From Calditrichaceae bacterium (GTDB taxonomy: Bacteria > Calditrichota > Calditrichia > Calditrichales > Calditrichaceae): a DNA stretch of 44,949 nt. This document shows positions 32,992 through 42,381 of the stretch, one piece after another. Location: NCBI GenBank assembly GCA_024762535.1, contig JANTHG010000002.1:1-44949 (forward strand). Reading direction: 5' to 3'. The notes beneath the pieces are model-generated. The model was not told where the DNA came from and did no database searches. It saw nothing but the letters and a program-made list of their open reading frames with translations. Position numbers and translations under genes: made by a program. Numbering within the stretch: the first letter of the stretch is position 1; each line of letters begins with the position of its first letter.

Positions 32992-34989
32992 TTATTTTTT
33001 AGAAGCTTTTAAAGGCAACGTAACCAATAGCCAAACCATTGCTAAAAACACAAACATACCGGCAATAGCGCTGGGATGTTGGACGCCAAGGGTCTGAATA
33101 GCAAAGTTTTTAAGGACACTGACCGAATTGCCCATAAATGTATGTTCCACACCGGAAAGGCGTTCTCCAAGCACAATAAAAGCCAGAATCACTGCCATCA
33201 ACGCTTCACCGGCAATCAGGCCGCTGGAAATAAGCACGCCGTGGTTTTCCGCTTTCGTTTTTTCTTCTGCCGTAGCATTGCGTTTCGCTAAGGTTTTATC
33301 GAGAATCCATTTAATGACACCACCCACAAAAATAGCCGAGGTGGAATGAAAAGGTAAATACATTCCTACAGCGATGAGCATAGGGGAGGGCGCGTTGACA
33401 ATAATTAAACCAATTGCAAATATCATCCCTGATATAACCAAAGGCCACGACATCTGTCCGCCTACAATACCTTTAGCCATTAAGGCCATCAACCCCGCCT
33501 GAGGTGCCGGTAATTCCGGACTACCGATATGGTACACCTGATCCATGGCCATCATAGGGAAAACCAGAATAACGGCTGCCGCAATTACACCGATAATTTC
33601 CGCCAATTCCATTTTCCAGGGCGTGCCACCCAAAATATGGCCGACTTTTAAATCCTGCGTCATATCACCGGCGATTCCTGCCGAGGTACAAACCACACCG
33701 GCTACTCCAAGAACAGCCATCACACCGTGCTGGCCGGTTACACCGATAATGACAAGCAATACAGCGGAAATTAAAAGGGAACTCAGAGTTAATCCGCTAA
33801 TGGGATTATTGGAACTGCCTACAAGTCCCACAAGGTAACCGGCTACAGCGGCAAATAAAAAGCCGAGAATCACCATTACGATGGTCAATACAAAAGCGCC
33901 TCCAACGGATTGAGCAAAATATTCATACAGGCCGTAAAGGGGAAGGGCAATCACTAAAATGGCAATACCCACTTTTTTGAAATCCAAATCCACTTCTAAC
34001 CGTGTTACCTCGCGTTCTTTATTTTCTTTCGCTCTTAAATCTTTTACAGCTTTGGTAATGCCGGCAAAAAGGGAATCTTTTAAATTGTAAAGCGTGTAAA
34101 AAGCGGCGACTATCATGGTGCCTACTGCAAAGGGACGAATCTGCTTGAACCAAACTTCTTCAGAAATTTGCAGCCAGGAATGTCCCTTGGCAGCTAAATC
34201 CGCGAAACCGGGGTTCATAAATACACCTAACGGAACAAACACCAGCCAACCCAGTACAGCACCTGCAAAAAGCACAGCGGAAACACGCATGCCCACAATA
34301 AATCCCACACCGATTAATGCCGGAGAAGCGGCCGGAGATTCTCCAATAAATCCGCCGCCAAAATTATAATTGGTACCCAGCATAGTGATTTTGGATTTGG
34401 CAAGTGTAAAATAGTGCTGTGTGTAATCGGCAATAATATGAATTCCATTGGAATTTTTAAACATTTCCCATAAAGCAGCAAGGCCCATGCTCACAAACAC
34501 CACACCGGCTCCGGACTGACCACCCTGACCAGCCTTAACAATTTCGGCTGCGGCAATACTTTCCGGGAATGGTAAATCTGCTTCTTCAACCATACTGCGG
34601 CGTAAAATGGTCACGAACAAGACACCCAGTACACCACCAATCAGCATAATCAGTGTACTTTCCAAATAGTGTAATTCTGTCCACACACCACTAATCACAA
34701 AAGCGGGAATGGTGAAAATGGCACCGGCCACCAAAGCTTCACCAACGGAAGCGGTGGTTCGGGCAATATTTTCTTCAAGAATATTCCCTTTCATAGCGCG
34801 CAAGGCAGCCATTGCTACTACAGCCGCAGGGAAGGTGGCGGCCACAGTCAGCCCTGCCTTCATTCCCAGATAAGCATTGGCGGCGCCCAAAATAACAGCC
34901 ATTAGTACGCCAAGGCCTACGGCTTTAAAAGTGAGTTCTTTTAATTCCGAACTGGCCGGAACAAAAGGTTTAAATTCAGGTTTTTCCAT
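32992..34989 (-). CDS. OPT family oligopeptide transporter
   Basis: A 665-residue integral membrane protein of the oligopeptide transporter (OPT) superfamily, TIGR00733-like. I chose the ATG at 34989 (MEKPEFKPFVPASSELKELT), which has a GGAGG site; the longer frame adds 24 non-conserved residues. About 14-16 hydrophobic helices are visible. Typical segments: LGAANAYLGMKAGLTVAATFPAAV near the N-terminus (quoted only to place it, about 35-58), VGEALVAGAIFTIPAF, DLPFPESIAAAEIVKAGQ and AGDMTQDLKVGHILGGTPWK. Bacterial members are thought to import peptides or metal chelates; the substrate here is unknown. The PqqD-like gene follows. Confidence 0.93.
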   Translation of the reverse strand: MEKPEFKPFVPASSELKELTFKAVGLGVLMAVILGAANAYLGMKAGLTVAATFPAAVVAMAALRAMKGNILEENIARTTASVGEALVAGAIFTIPAFVISGVWTELHYLESTLIMLIGGVLGVLFVTILRRSMVEEADLPFPESIAAAEIVKAGQGGQSGAGVVFVSMGLAALWEMFKNSNGIHIIADYTQHYFTLAKSKITMLGTNYNFGGGFIGESPAASPALIGVGFIVGMRVSAVLFAGAVLGWLVFVPLGVFMNPGFADLAAKGHSWLQISEEVWFKQIRPFAVGTMIVAAFYTLYNLKDSLFAGITKAVKDLRAKENKEREVTRLEVDLDFKKVGIAILVIALPLYGLYEYFAQSVGGAFVLTIVMVILGFLFAAVAGYLVGLVGSSNNPISGLTLSSLLISAVLLVIIGVTGQHGVMAVLGVAGVVCTSAGIAGDMTQDLKVGHILGGTPWKMELAEIIGVIAAAVILVFPMMAMDQVYHIGSPELPAPQAGLMALMAKGIVGGQMSWPLVISGMIFAIGLIIVNAPSPMLIAVGMYLPFHSTSAIFVGGVIKWILDKTLAKRNATAEEKTKAENHGVLISSGLIAGEALMAVILAFIVLGERLSGVEHTFMGNSVSVLKNFAIQTLGVQHPSAIAGMFVFLAMVWLLVTLPLKASKK

Positions 34990-35029
34990 GCAGAACCTCC
35001 GTATTTGAACCAAAAGAATGTAAAAACAT

Positions 35030-35058
35030 AAATTAACTATTTTGTTTTTCCCATACAA
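35030..35058 (-). promoter_or_regulatory. Candidate promoter of the OPT transporter
   Basis: On the minus strand TTGTAT (35058-35053) and TAATTT (35035-35030) are 17 bases apart, about 40 bases before the start codon. Plausible but in AT-rich DNA. Confidence 0.4.
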
Positions 35059-35110
35059 CATTTAATTATGGCTAAGTTAAGTCGAACGATTGTTGATATA
35101 GTGGCTTTTC

Positions 35111-35280
35111 AAATTAAAATTATTCGTGTAACTTCGTGCCTTCTTTGTGGTTCCTGGTGATATGCTTCCTCTATTTCACGAAGTTCCACAGAGGATTTAC
35201 AGAGAGCCACGAATTTTTTTTTGTTTTTTTAAATTAAAAGAGCCTTCGTGCAACTTCGCGCCTTCTTCGAGGCTCTTTGT
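35111..35280. repeat. Intergenic repeat cluster (two direct copies plus one inverted copy)
   Basis: The 325-base gap between the OPT and MerR genes holds a repeat family. A unit starting AAATTAAAA and containing TTCGTG-AACTTCG-GCCTTCTT occurs at 35111-35157 and again at 35231-35280, exactly 120 bases apart. Between them (about 35174-35214) lies an inverted relative, whose complement reads TTCGTGGCTCTCTGTAAAT and continues to GAACTTCGTG. ACTTCGTG and CACGAAGT could pair in RNA or cruciform DNA. No gene is seen in the gap. The units resemble dispersed intergenic repeats known from FCB-group genomes, but I could not search the rest of the genome. Confidence 0.75.
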
Positions 35281-35386
35281 GTAATTGTATTGGATTACCC
35301 CCAAAATCCACAATCTATTCAAAATGATTTTGTTTTTTTAGAAAGAAGCCCTAAATTTAAAGCAGCACATTAAATTAAGGATAGAC

Positions 35387-35800
35387 ATGGCATCAGAAAA
35401 ACCAAAATTATCCTTTTCCATTGGACAGGTGGCGCAGCATACAGGATTACCTCAATCCGTCCTTCGTTACTGGGAAACCGTATTTAAATCTTTAAAGCCG
35501 CACAAATCGCCCGGTGGAACACGGCTATATTCACAGCAGGATATTCAGCTTATTCTGCGTATCAAAAGTCTTTTATATGAAAATGGCTTTACCATTAAGG
35601 GTGCCAATATTCAGTTACAAAAAGACAGAGCATCCGCAATAAAACCGGATTCCTCGCCGGTAACTGTCACACAAACGCCTAAGAAGGTGGCCGCCCATAC
35701 CTCCCAAAACAAGAAACAAAAAGAAGCTGTAATTTCCGTTGGCGATTTACAGGTTGTGCTGGGTAAACTTAAAGAAATGATGAACGTTCTCAATTCTTAA
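35387..35800 (+). CDS. MerR-family transcriptional regulator
   Basis: A 137-residue regulator. Residues about 9-75 form a MerR winged helix: FSIGQVAQHTGLPQSVLRYW, then SPGGTRLYSQQDIQLILRIKSLLYENGF. After it comes a low-complexity Ser/Thr/Lys-rich linker (about 85-115) and a short helix (VGDLQVVLGKLKEMMNVL), which probably dimerises; there is no cysteine for metal or redox sensing. The N-terminus resembles the short MerR proteins often found near translation genes in this lineage. The ligand is unknown. Confidence 0.9.
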   Translation: MASEKPKLSFSIGQVAQHTGLPQSVLRYWETVFKSLKPHKSPGGTRLYSQQDIQLILRIKSLLYENGFTIKGANIQLQKDRASAIKPDSSPVTVTQTPKKVAAHTSQNKKQKEAVISVGDLQVVLGKLKEMMNVLNS

Positions 35801-35894
35801 CAGCTAAAACCAATACTTAAAATACAATTACATTTTTTCTAAACAACTTGGTTTGCTTTCCATCTTTTTGTTTTTTAAATTGGCTGCCGTTGCT

Positions 35895-35968
35895 CGGAGC
35901 GTGGCGCAGTCCGGAAGCGCACTTGAATGGGGTTCAAGGGGTCGCTGGTTCAAATCCAGTCGCTCCGA
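35895..35968 (+). tRNA. tRNA-Pro (anticodon GGG)
   Basis: Acceptor CGGAGCG (35895-35901) pairs with CGCTCCG (35961-35967), discriminator A. Anticodon arm CTTGA-ATGGGGT-TCAAG gives GGG; the T arm is CTGG-TTCAAAT-CCAG. CCA is not encoded. Confidence 0.95.
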
Positions 35969-35976
35969 CACAGTGG

Positions 35977-36008
35977 AAGGGGATTGACCAATAATCAATC
36001 CCCTTTTT
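35977..36008 (+). terminator. Rho-independent terminator after tRNA-Pro(GGG)
   Basis: AAGGGGATTGA (35977-35987) pairs perfectly with TCAATCCCCTT (35995-36005), followed by T residues. It separates the tRNA from the glycosyltransferase gene. Confidence 0.92.
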
Positions 36009-36019
36009 TATTTATAAGA

Positions 36020-36709
36020 ATGAAAGCAGGTATGGCGGCGTATTCGGTTTTAATTCCCGCATATAATGCGGAACAGACAATCGCTAATTTGCTGAATGAT
36101 TTGCAGCGCATTACACCCCGTCCGGCAGAAATTATAGTGGTAGATGATGGCTCGGATGATAAAACGGCGGAGCTTTGTCGGCAAAAAAAAATACGTTTAC
36201 TGCAAAATACGACTAATAAAGGTAAGGGGTACTGTCTTCAAAAAGGATTTGATGACTTTCTTGCGCATTCGACCCACGAATGGCTGGTGTGTATGGATAG
36301 TGATTTGCAGCATCCGGCGAACTCTATTCCCGATTTCTTTGAAAAGCAAAAAAAAACAGAAGCACGCTTAATAATTGGTAATCGAAAGAAAAGCGTGAAA
36401 ACTATGCCGCTCAGCCGGGTGGTATCCAATCGACTGACTTCCTGGTTGTTGACTAGAATTACCGGCTTCCTTATTTTAGACAGCCAATGTGGATTTCGTC
36501 TGATTCATCGTTCGGTTTTGGAAAGAGTGGAATTACAAGAAGAGGGCTTTCAACTGGAAACGGAATTTATTTTAAAGGCCACAGCACAGAATGTTCAACC
36601 GGGATTTGTTTCCATTCCCACCATTTATAACGGGGAAGTGTCCCATATTCAGCATGTTGCTGATACCCTGCGTTTTATCCGATTAATCGTGGAAGCGATT
36701 TTAAAATGA
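36020..36709 (+). CDS. Family 2 glycosyltransferase (DPM1/polyprenyl-phosphate type)
   Basis: A 229-residue GT-A glycosyltransferase: YSVLIPAYNAEQTIANLL, IIVVDDGSDDKTAEL with the nucleotide-binding Asp pair, CMDSDLQHP as the DxD-like metal site, and DSQCGFRLIHRSVLERV. The absence of C-terminal membrane helices suggests a soluble, dolichyl-phosphate-mannose-synthase-like enzyme that loads sugars on a lipid carrier; the donor is unknown. The frame is open further upstream, but that part runs through the tRNA and terminator, so I start at ATG 36020 (MAAYSV at 36032 is the alternative). Its stop overlaps pcm (ATGA). Confidence 0.9.
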   Translation: MKAGMAAYSVLIPAYNAEQTIANLLNDLQRITPRPAEIIVVDDGSDDKTAELCRQKKIRLLQNTTNKGKGYCLQKGFDDFLAHSTHEWLVCMDSDLQHPANSIPDFFEKQKKTEARLIIGNRKKSVKTMPLSRVVSNRLTSWLLTRITGFLILDSQCGFRLIHRSVLERVELQEEGFQLETEFILKATAQNVQPGFVSIPTIYNGEVSHIQHVADTLRFIRLIVEAILK

Positions 36710-37335
36710 TTTACACAGCTCAACGCAAAAAAATGGTCGAACGGCTTCGTTCTGCCGGTATAAGCGATGCGCGGGTTCTGGATGTAATGGAACACATACC
36801 GCGACACGAATTTGTAGCGGCCGGAATGGAATTTCAGGCGTATGATGAAAAAGCCTTACCCATCGGTTTTGAACAGACTATTTCGCACCCCTACACGGTA
36901 GCGGTAATGACACAGGCTTTAGAAGTTAAAAAAGGGCAGCGCATTTTGGAAATTGGCACGGGTTCCGGGTATCAAACGGCAGTGCTTTGTGAATTAGGCG
37001 CTCAGGTATTTACCATAGAAAAAGTTCCTGCGCTGGGCAAATTCTCTGCAGAACGACTAAAACGGTTTCGTTACCACGTAGTGCAGCGCGTAGGTGACGG
37101 AACCCTTGGCTGGCAAAGTTATGCGCCATTCGATTCCATTATTGTAACGGCCGGTGCACCGGTCGTACCGGAAACTTTGATGAGTCAGCTCAAGGAAAAC
37201 GGACGATTGCTCATTCCCGTGGGCCATAAGGACGAACAAATTTTAACCCTCTTCATGAAACAGGAAACAACCTTTAAAAAATTTGAACTGGAAACCTTGC
37301 GTTTTGTACCGCTTAAAGGCAAAGAAGGATGGTAA
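36706..37335 (+). CDS. pcm: Protein-L-isoaspartate O-methyltransferase
   Basis: A 209-residue methyltransferase that repairs isoaspartyl residues with S-adenosylmethionine. Motifs: MVERLRSAGISDARVLDVME at the N-terminus, the PIGFEQTISHPYTVAVMTQA block, motif I ILEIGTGSGYQTAVLCELG, and the family-specific DSIIVTAGAPVVPETLMSQL and NGRLLIPVG. It starts within the stop of the glycosyltransferase gene and abuts the VTT-domain gene, so the three look like one operon. Length is normal (208 in E. coli). Confidence 0.96.
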   Translation: MIYTAQRKKMVERLRSAGISDARVLDVMEHIPRHEFVAAGMEFQAYDEKALPIGFEQTISHPYTVAVMTQALEVKKGQRILEIGTGSGYQTAVLCELGAQVFTIEKVPALGKFSAERLKRFRYHVVQRVGDGTLGWQSYAPFDSIIVTAGAPVVPETLMSQLKENGRLLIPVGHKDEQILTLFMKQETTFKKFELETLRFVPLKGKEGW

Positions 37336-37959
37336 ATGAAAATTAAAAATTATATAGACGCTTTGTACAAATGGTTGCTGCATTGGGCGGAAACGCCTTA
37401 TGGTGTATTGGTTTTGTTTTTTTGGGCTTTGGCAGAATCTTCTTTTTTCCCCATCCCACCGGATGCCTTTTTGATAGCTATGGTGCTGGGCGCCCGTAAA
37501 AAAGCGTTTCGTTTCGCGCTGTTTGCTTCTATCGCTTCGGTCATAGGCGGAATTTTGGGATATGGCATTGGGTCCTGGCTATGGTGGGACGCGCCCGGCG
37601 TCTATTCGCACACGGCTCAATTCTTTTTTAATAATGTACCGGGATTTACCGTTCACCAGTTTCAGAACATTCACCAACTGTACGAACAATGGAATTTCTG
37701 GATTGTGTTTACAGCCGGTTTTACTCCCATTCCGTACAAGGTAATTACTGTTTCGGCAGGCGCTTTTAATATTCATTTTCCCATTTTTGTTTTAGCTTCA
37801 GCCATCAGCCGCACAGCGCGGTTTTATCTGGTATCCTGGTTGTTGTGGAAATTCGGTGAACCCATCAATGCTTTTATCGAAAAATATCTTGGCTGGCTGA
37901 GCATCGCATTTGTCGTCTTGTTAGTTGGCGGGTTTATAGTTATCAAAAATGTTTTATGA
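37336..37959 (+). CDS. YqaA/DedA-like VTT-domain membrane protein
   Basis: A 207-residue inner-membrane protein with four to five hydrophobic helices: [25 protein letters not shown] (placement only, about 25-49), [20 protein letters not shown], and a C-terminal helix. The [11 protein letters not shown] and [16 protein letters not shown] segments carry the paired Pro and polar residues of the SNARE-associated/VTT (YqaA) family, whose DedA relatives flip lipid carriers. It begins directly after the pcm stop. With a glycosyltransferase two genes upstream, lipid-carrier recycling is a reasonable guess only. Confidence 0.88.
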   Translation: MKIKNYIDALYKWLLHWAETPYGVLVLFFWALAESSFFPIPPDAFLIAMVLGARKKAFRFALFASIASVIGGILGYGIGSWLWWDAPGVYSHTAQFFFNNVPGFTVHQFQNIHQLYEQWNFWIVFTAGFTPIPYKVITVSAGAFNIHFPIFVLASAISRTARFYLVSWLLWKFGEPINAFIEKYLGWLSIAFVVLLVGGFIVIKNVL

Positions 37960-38004
37960 GAATAAAAGTAGATATGACGAATAAAATTTTTTGAGTAAAT
38001 ATAT

Positions 38005-38033
38005 TTGACAGTTGACGGGAATTTCAATAAATT
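38005..38033 (+). promoter_or_regulatory. Promoter of tRNA-Pro(CGG)
   Basis: TTGACA (38005-38010) and TAAATT (38028-38033) are 17 bases apart, with the tRNA starting 17 bases after the -10 box. A perfect -35 box and good spacing. leuS may share this transcript, as no terminator separates them. Confidence 0.72.
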
Positions 38034-38050
38034 TGGCGTCTTCAAACAAT

Positions 38051-38125
<75 letters not shown>

Positions 38126-38169
38126 ATCTTTTCCCGCAGCAAACCTTCAAACTTTCGGAGTACTAAATT

Positions 38170-40638
38170 ATGGCCATTCCATATCATCAAATCGAATCCA
38201 AATGGAAAGCTTATTGGGAAGAAAACAAAACCAACAAAGTGAATTTAAACAGTGATAAACCCAAGATGTACACGCTGGTTATGTTTAGTTATCCTTCGGC
38301 TGACAAATTGCATTTGGGACACTGGTTCAATTACGCTCCCACAGACAGTTGGGCGCGCTTTAAACGTATGCAGGGTTTTAACGTGTTCGAACCTATGGGC
38401 TTTGACGCTTTTGGTTTACCGGCAGAGAATTATGCGGTTAAGACCGGTATTCATCCCCATACAACTACAGATGGTAATATCAGCTATATTCGTGAACAGT
38501 TAAAGGCTATTGGGGCTATGTACGACTGGGATTACGAAGTCGTTACCAGTCATCCCGATTATTATAAGTGGACACAATGGCTGTTTTTAAAATTATATGA
38601 AAAAGGTCTGGCTTACAAAGCGAATGCGCCTGTAAACTGGTGTCCGAAAGACCAGACGGTTCTGGCTAACGAACAGGTGCACGATGGCAAATGCGAACGC
38701 TGCGGTACCGAAGTGGTAAAAAAGAATTTAACCCAGTGGTTCTTTAAAATTACGGATTATGCCGAAGAATTACTGGAAGGTCTGAATACCATAGACTGGC
38801 CGGAAAAAACCAAGGCTATGCAGCGCAACTGGATTGGAAAGAGCACCGGTTTGCAAATTCGGTTTGATTTGGACGGCCATGCGGATAAGCATTTGGATGT
38901 GTTCACCACCCGACCGGATACGTTATTCGGCGTAACCTATGTGGTTCTGGCTCCGGAACATGCTCTGGTGGACGCGTTAACCCTTCCTGAGAATAAATCG
39001 GCTGTGGAAGCCTATGTGCAACAGGCCGCCAAAGCTTCCGATATCGACCGTGTAGCCACCACCCGTGAAAAAACAGGCGTGTTTACCGGCAGTTACGCTA
39101 TTAATCCCGTTAACAATGAAAAAGTTCCTGTATGGATTTCCGATTATGTACTGGCAACGTACGGTACAGGCGCTGTTATGGCTGTCCCTGCGCACGATAC
39201 ACGAGATTTTGCTTTTGCCAAACAATTTGATTTGCCTATTATTGAAGTAATTATTCCGGAAGGCAAGTCAGCTTCCGAAGAGTTGAGCGAAGCATTTACG
39301 GAAAAAGGCGTTATGGCCCGGTCCGGCAAATATGATGGTTTAGCCTCAACCGATGGCGCTAAACAAATTGGTGATGATTTGGAAAAGAGCGGACAGGGTA
39401 AATGGACCATTCAATATAAATTACGGGACTGGCTGGTTAGCCGGCAACGGTACTGGGGCGCGCCCATCCCCATTGTTTATTGTGATGATTGTGGCGAAGT
39501 GGCTGTCCCGGAAGAACAACTGCCGGTGGAATTGCCTGAAGATGTAGATTTTAATCCGCATGGAACTTCACCGTTGGCCACAAGCGAAACATTTGTGCAC
39601 ACGACGTGTCCTAAGTGTGGAAAGCCAGCCAAAAGGGAAGTGGATACCATGGATACGTTTGTTTGCTCATCCTGGTATTATTTGCGTTATCCTGACCCGC
39701 AAAATGATGATAAACCCTGGGATGTGGATTTGATTAACCGCATTTTACCGGTGGATAAATATGTAGGCGGCGCTGAACATGCTACCATGCATTTGCTATA
39801 TTCACGATTTGTAACCCGCGCTTTAAGAGATATGGGATTTGTATCCTTTGACGAGCCGTTTCAGAGCCTGGTGCATCAGGGTGTTATTATGGGACCGGAT
39901 GGCATGCGTATGTCCAAATCCAAGGGCAACGTGGTGAACCCCGAAAATTATCTTGAAAAATACGGTAGCGATGTATTCCGCATGTATTTAATGTTTGGAT
40001 TCGCGTACACGGACGGCGGTCCCTGGGATGATTCCGGAATTGCGGCAATAGACCGTTTTCTTAATCGGGTATGGCGTTTGCTAGATGAAGTACAAAACAC
40101 ATTTTTTACGGTAAAGGGCTCGGATTTATTTGAAGCGCCGGAAAAAAGTTTACGGATGGTGATGCATCAATCTATAAAAGGTGTAACCGAAGATACGGAA
40201 CGCTTTCATTTTAATACTTCGGTTAGCAGGATTATGGAACTCACCAATGAATTGTACAAATATATTCAGGAACGTACAGACGAAAATTACAACAGGGAAT
40301 TACTGGAAACAGCGATTCGTAATTTAGTTTTATTGCTAGCGCCTTTTGTGCCGCATCTTGCAGAAGAATTGTGGGGTCGTATAGACGGCACGCCGACTGT
40401 ATTTGACCAGACCTGGCCGAGCTATGATGAAGCCTATTTAAAAGTGGATGAAATTGACTGGGTCATTCAGGTGAATGGAAAAATTCGCCAACGCATTACA
40501 GCTTCTGCAACTTTAGATAAAAAAGAGGCCGAAGAAATGGCTTTGGCGGATGAACGTATATCCGAACTTGTTCAGAACAAAACCATTCGCAAAGTAATTG
40601 TAGTGCCTAAAAAATTGGTTAATATTGTTGTGTCGTAA
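38170..40638 (+). CDS. leuS: Leucyl-tRNA synthetase
   Basis: An 822-residue class I synthetase. HIGH-type motif [16 protein letters not shown] at about 41-56; CP1 editing domain with [19 protein letters not shown] and the [19 protein letters not shown] block; KMSKS motif as [16 protein letters not shown]-terminal anticodon and LeuRS-specific tail ([12 protein letters not shown]). Zinc-type CxxC pairs are seen in KCERCG, CDDCG and CPKCG. It charges tRNA-Leu and hydrolyses mischarged norvaline or isoleucine. A GGAG site lies upstream. It follows tRNA-Pro(CGG), probably on one transcript. Length is slightly below E. coli (860). Confidence 0.97.
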   Translation: MAIPYHQIESKWKAYWEENKTNKVNLNSDKPKMYTLVMFSYPSADKLHLGHWFNYAPTDSWARFKRMQGFNVFEPMGFDAFGLPAENYAVKTGIHPHTTTDGNISYIREQLKAIGAMYDWDYEVVTSHPDYYKWTQWLFLKLYEKGLAYKANAPVNWCPKDQTVLANEQVHDGKCERCGTEVVKKNLTQWFFKITDYAEELLEGLNTIDWPEKTKAMQRNWIGKSTGLQIRFDLDGHADKHLDVFTTRPDTLFGVTYVVLAPEHALVDALTLPENKSAVEAYVQQAAKASDIDRVATTREKTGVFTGSYAINPVNNEKVPVWISDYVLATYGTGAVMAVPAHDTRDFAFAKQFDLPIIEVIIPEGKSASEELSEAFTEKGVMARSGKYDGLASTDGAKQIGDDLEKSGQGKWTIQYKLRDWLVSRQRYWGAPIPIVYCDDCGEVAVPEEQLPVELPEDVDFNPHGTSPLATSETFVHTTCPKCGKPAKREVDTMDTFVCSSWYYLRYPDPQNDDKPWDVDLINRILPVDKYVGGAEHATMHLLYSRFVTRALRDMGFVSFDEPFQSLVHQGVIMGPDGMRMSKSKGNVVNPENYLEKYGSDVFRMYLMFGFAYTDGGPWDDSGIAAIDRFLNRVWRLLDEVQNTFFTVKGSDLFEAPEKSLRMVMHQSIKGVTEDTERFHFNTSVSRIMELTNELYKYIQERTDENYNRELLETAIRNLVLLLAPFVPHLAEELWGRIDGTPTVFDQTWPSYDEAYLKVDEIDWVIQVNGKIRQRITASATLDKKEAEEMALADERISELVQNKTIRKVIVVPKKLVNIVVS

Positions 40639-40687
40639 ATAAAGTACTTGTAGTACTAAATCACTATTAATGATTTAAATTATATAT

Positions 40688-40725
40688 AAAGCTCTGCAAG
40701 ACATATTGTAGAGCTTTATTTTCTT
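40688..40725 (+). terminator. Rho-independent terminator after leuS
   Basis: AAAGCTCTGCA (40688-40698) pairs with TGTAGAGCTTT (40707-40717), 11 pairs with one G-U, and TATTTTC follows. It lies 50 bases after leuS and just before the DUF92 gene. Confidence 0.85.
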
Positions 40726-40738
40726 ATAGAAGGTTTGT

Positions 40739-41512
40739 ATGCACCAGTTTTTAATCGGGTTAGCTTTAGCTCTGGTTTTAGTAGGCTTAAGCTATTACTT
40801 TTCCTTTTTGTCTGTGTCCGGCAGCGTGGCCACGTTTATTCTTGCTGTGATTATTTTTGGCCTGGGTGGCTGGCCATGGGCTATTCCTATTTTAACTTTT
40901 TTCATTCTTTCTTCGTTGTTAAGCAAACTGGGGAAGTCTAAAAAACAACGCTTTAAGGATACGTTTGAAAAGACAGGTAAGCGGGATTATGGTCAGGTAA
41001 TCGCAAATGGCGGTCTGGCCGGATTGTTTACACTAGCTTGGTTTGTAACAAAAAATGATATGTACTATTCATTTTATGTCGTTTCTCTCGCTGCGGTGAA
41101 TGCAGATACCTGGGCTACGGAATTGGGCGTGTTGTTCTCCTCACATCCCAGACTGATCACCAATTTTAAAAGGGTAGCGCCCGGTATTTCGGGTGCTGTT
41201 TCCATTCCGGGTTCTCTCGCTGCGCTGTTTGGCAGTTTTGTGGTAGCGTTAAGCGGATATATTTTTATAGGTGGCTGGGCCTGGTTACTATTGGTTACTT
41301 TGGCCGGTTTTGCCGGTTCTGTAATCGACAGCTTTCTCGGCGCTTTATTTCAGGCGCAATATCAATGTACTGTTTGTGAAAAATTCACGGAAAAAAATGT
41401 GCATTGCCAAAATCCTTCCCGTTTAATAAGCGGTCATCGCTGGCTGAATAATGACTGGGTTAATATATTAGCTGCATTGATTTCTGTACTTTTATTTTTG
41501 TTAATATTTTAA
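40739..41512 (+). CDS. DUF92 family membrane protein
   Basis: A 257-residue integral membrane protein of the DUF92/TIGR00297 family (VTE6-like). The diagnostic NADTWATELGVLFSS (about 121-135) and GAVSIPGSLAALFGS, then GFAGSVIDSFLGALFQAQYQC are present, with about six hydrophobic helices. The plant homologue VTE6 is a phytyl-phosphate kinase, so a polyprenyl-phosphate kinase role in isoprenoid salvage is possible, but unproven in bacteria. The C-terminal SGHRWLNNDWVNILAAL is also typical. It follows the leuS terminator by 14 bases, so its promoter is unclear. Confidence 0.92.
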   Translation: MHQFLIGLALALVLVGLSYYFSFLSVSGSVATFILAVIIFGLGGWPWAIPILTFFILSSLLSKLGKSKKQRFKDTFEKTGKRDYGQVIANGGLAGLFTLAWFVTKNDMYYSFYVVSLAAVNADTWATELGVLFSSHPRLITNFKRVAPGISGAVSIPGSLAALFGSFVVALSGYIFIGGWAWLLLVTLAGFAGSVIDSFLGALFQAQYQCTVCEKFTEKNVHCQNPSRLISGHRWLNNDWVNILAALISVLLFLLIF

Positions 41513-41838
41513 GTTTTTTTAGTTCCTCATAAACACCCTTCAGACAAACGTATAAAATAAATACCAAGTAAACGGAGCCGTAATTTTTCCGCTGATTGAG
41601 TTAAAAAATTAATCAACAAGCTTTGAAACAACCCTAAAAGCCATATTAAAAACATTGTGATGTTGTATAATATATATTATGTAAACAATAATATGGGTTA
41701 AGTTATTGTTTTGATTGATTATGTTTGGGCGTGTTGTATTTCGTGCAATTTGCTGCCAATTTGTCTCTATCCCCTGTTTTGTTTGATGCGTTGATAGGAT
41801 TTTCGTAAATTAAATCAAAAATGAAGGGAGTGATTATA
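41513..41838. other. AT-rich intergenic stretch with a candidate promoter
   Basis: About 325 bases without a gene. On the plus strand TTGTGA (41655-41660) and TATGTA (41678-41683) are 17 bases apart, within a TATAATATATATTA palindromic stretch. A transcript from here would give the next small gene a leader of about 150 bases. I see no convincing riboswitch or terminator in it. Confidence 0.4.
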
Positions 41839-42045
41839 ATGGATAAAGATTTAATTGCTGTGGAATATTTGAAAATTTATTTTAATTCACATCCAGATGA
41901 GGTTCCGGCTAATCCCGAGGAAGCCCTGGAAAAGTTCCAGAAATTACACAAAAAATATAAATCGAAGTTTTTAAATGACTATAAGCAGCGAAGCGAAAAA
42001 TTTGTGGATAAGTTTTTTGATGACAAAGATAAAAAGTATTATTAA
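41839..42045 (+). CDS. Small highly charged protein, unknown
   Basis: A 68-residue protein starting MDKDLIAVEYLKIYF, with the ATG at 41839 chosen because GGGAG lies nine bases upstream (41825-41829); an ATG six codons earlier overlaps that site. It is rich in Lys, Asp and Glu and ends KFFDDKDKKYY; helices are likely. No family is recognised. It stands alone, convergent with the csrA operon. Codon use looks like that of its neighbours. Confidence 0.7.
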   Translation: MDKDLIAVEYLKIYFNSHPDEVPANPEEALEKFQKLHKKYKSKFLNDYKQRSEKFVDKFFDDKDKKYY

Positions 42046-42170
42046 GCTTAAGATTATAAATATGGAACCGGAAAGATAAATGCGCACTATTTGTTTGGAT
42101 TAGTAAGAATAGACTGAATTTAAAATAATAATCCGGTTGAAATCGAAAGAACAAGCCATATGAAGAAGGA

Positions 42171-42368
42171 TTATTTCTTCTTTGTCTCAAGTTGTTCGGA
42201 AAACGAAACCCCTTTCACGCGTTCGTATAATTCTTCGCGATAAATTTCAATTTCCCGTGGCGCTTCGATACCCAGTTTAACCTGGTTCCCATCAATATCC
42301 ACTATCACAATTCGGATATTATCAGAAATTGTTATGGCTTCGCCTAACCTCCGTGTCAATACCAGCAT
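42171..42368 (-). CDS. csrA: Carbon storage regulator CsrA
   Basis: A 65-residue RNA-binding translational regulator: [20 protein letters not shown] with the key Arg after LT, and [20 protein letters not shown] with the second conserved Arg. It binds GGA-containing hairpins near ribosome-binding sites. It starts 13 bases after the stop of the enoyl-CoA hydratase gene on the same strand, so it is probably the last gene of that operon. In other bacteria csrA is often beside flagellar or fliW genes; none is seen here. Size is normal (61-75). Confidence 0.96.
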   Translation of the reverse strand: MLVLTRRLGEAITISDNIRIVIVDIDGNQVKLGIEAPREIEIYREELYERVKGVSFSEQLETKKK

Positions 42369-42381
42369 AGGTTTCTCCCGC

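Noticed and set aside
35927-36019. Longer N-terminus for the glycosyltransferase
   Set aside because: The extension translates tRNA-Pro and its terminator.
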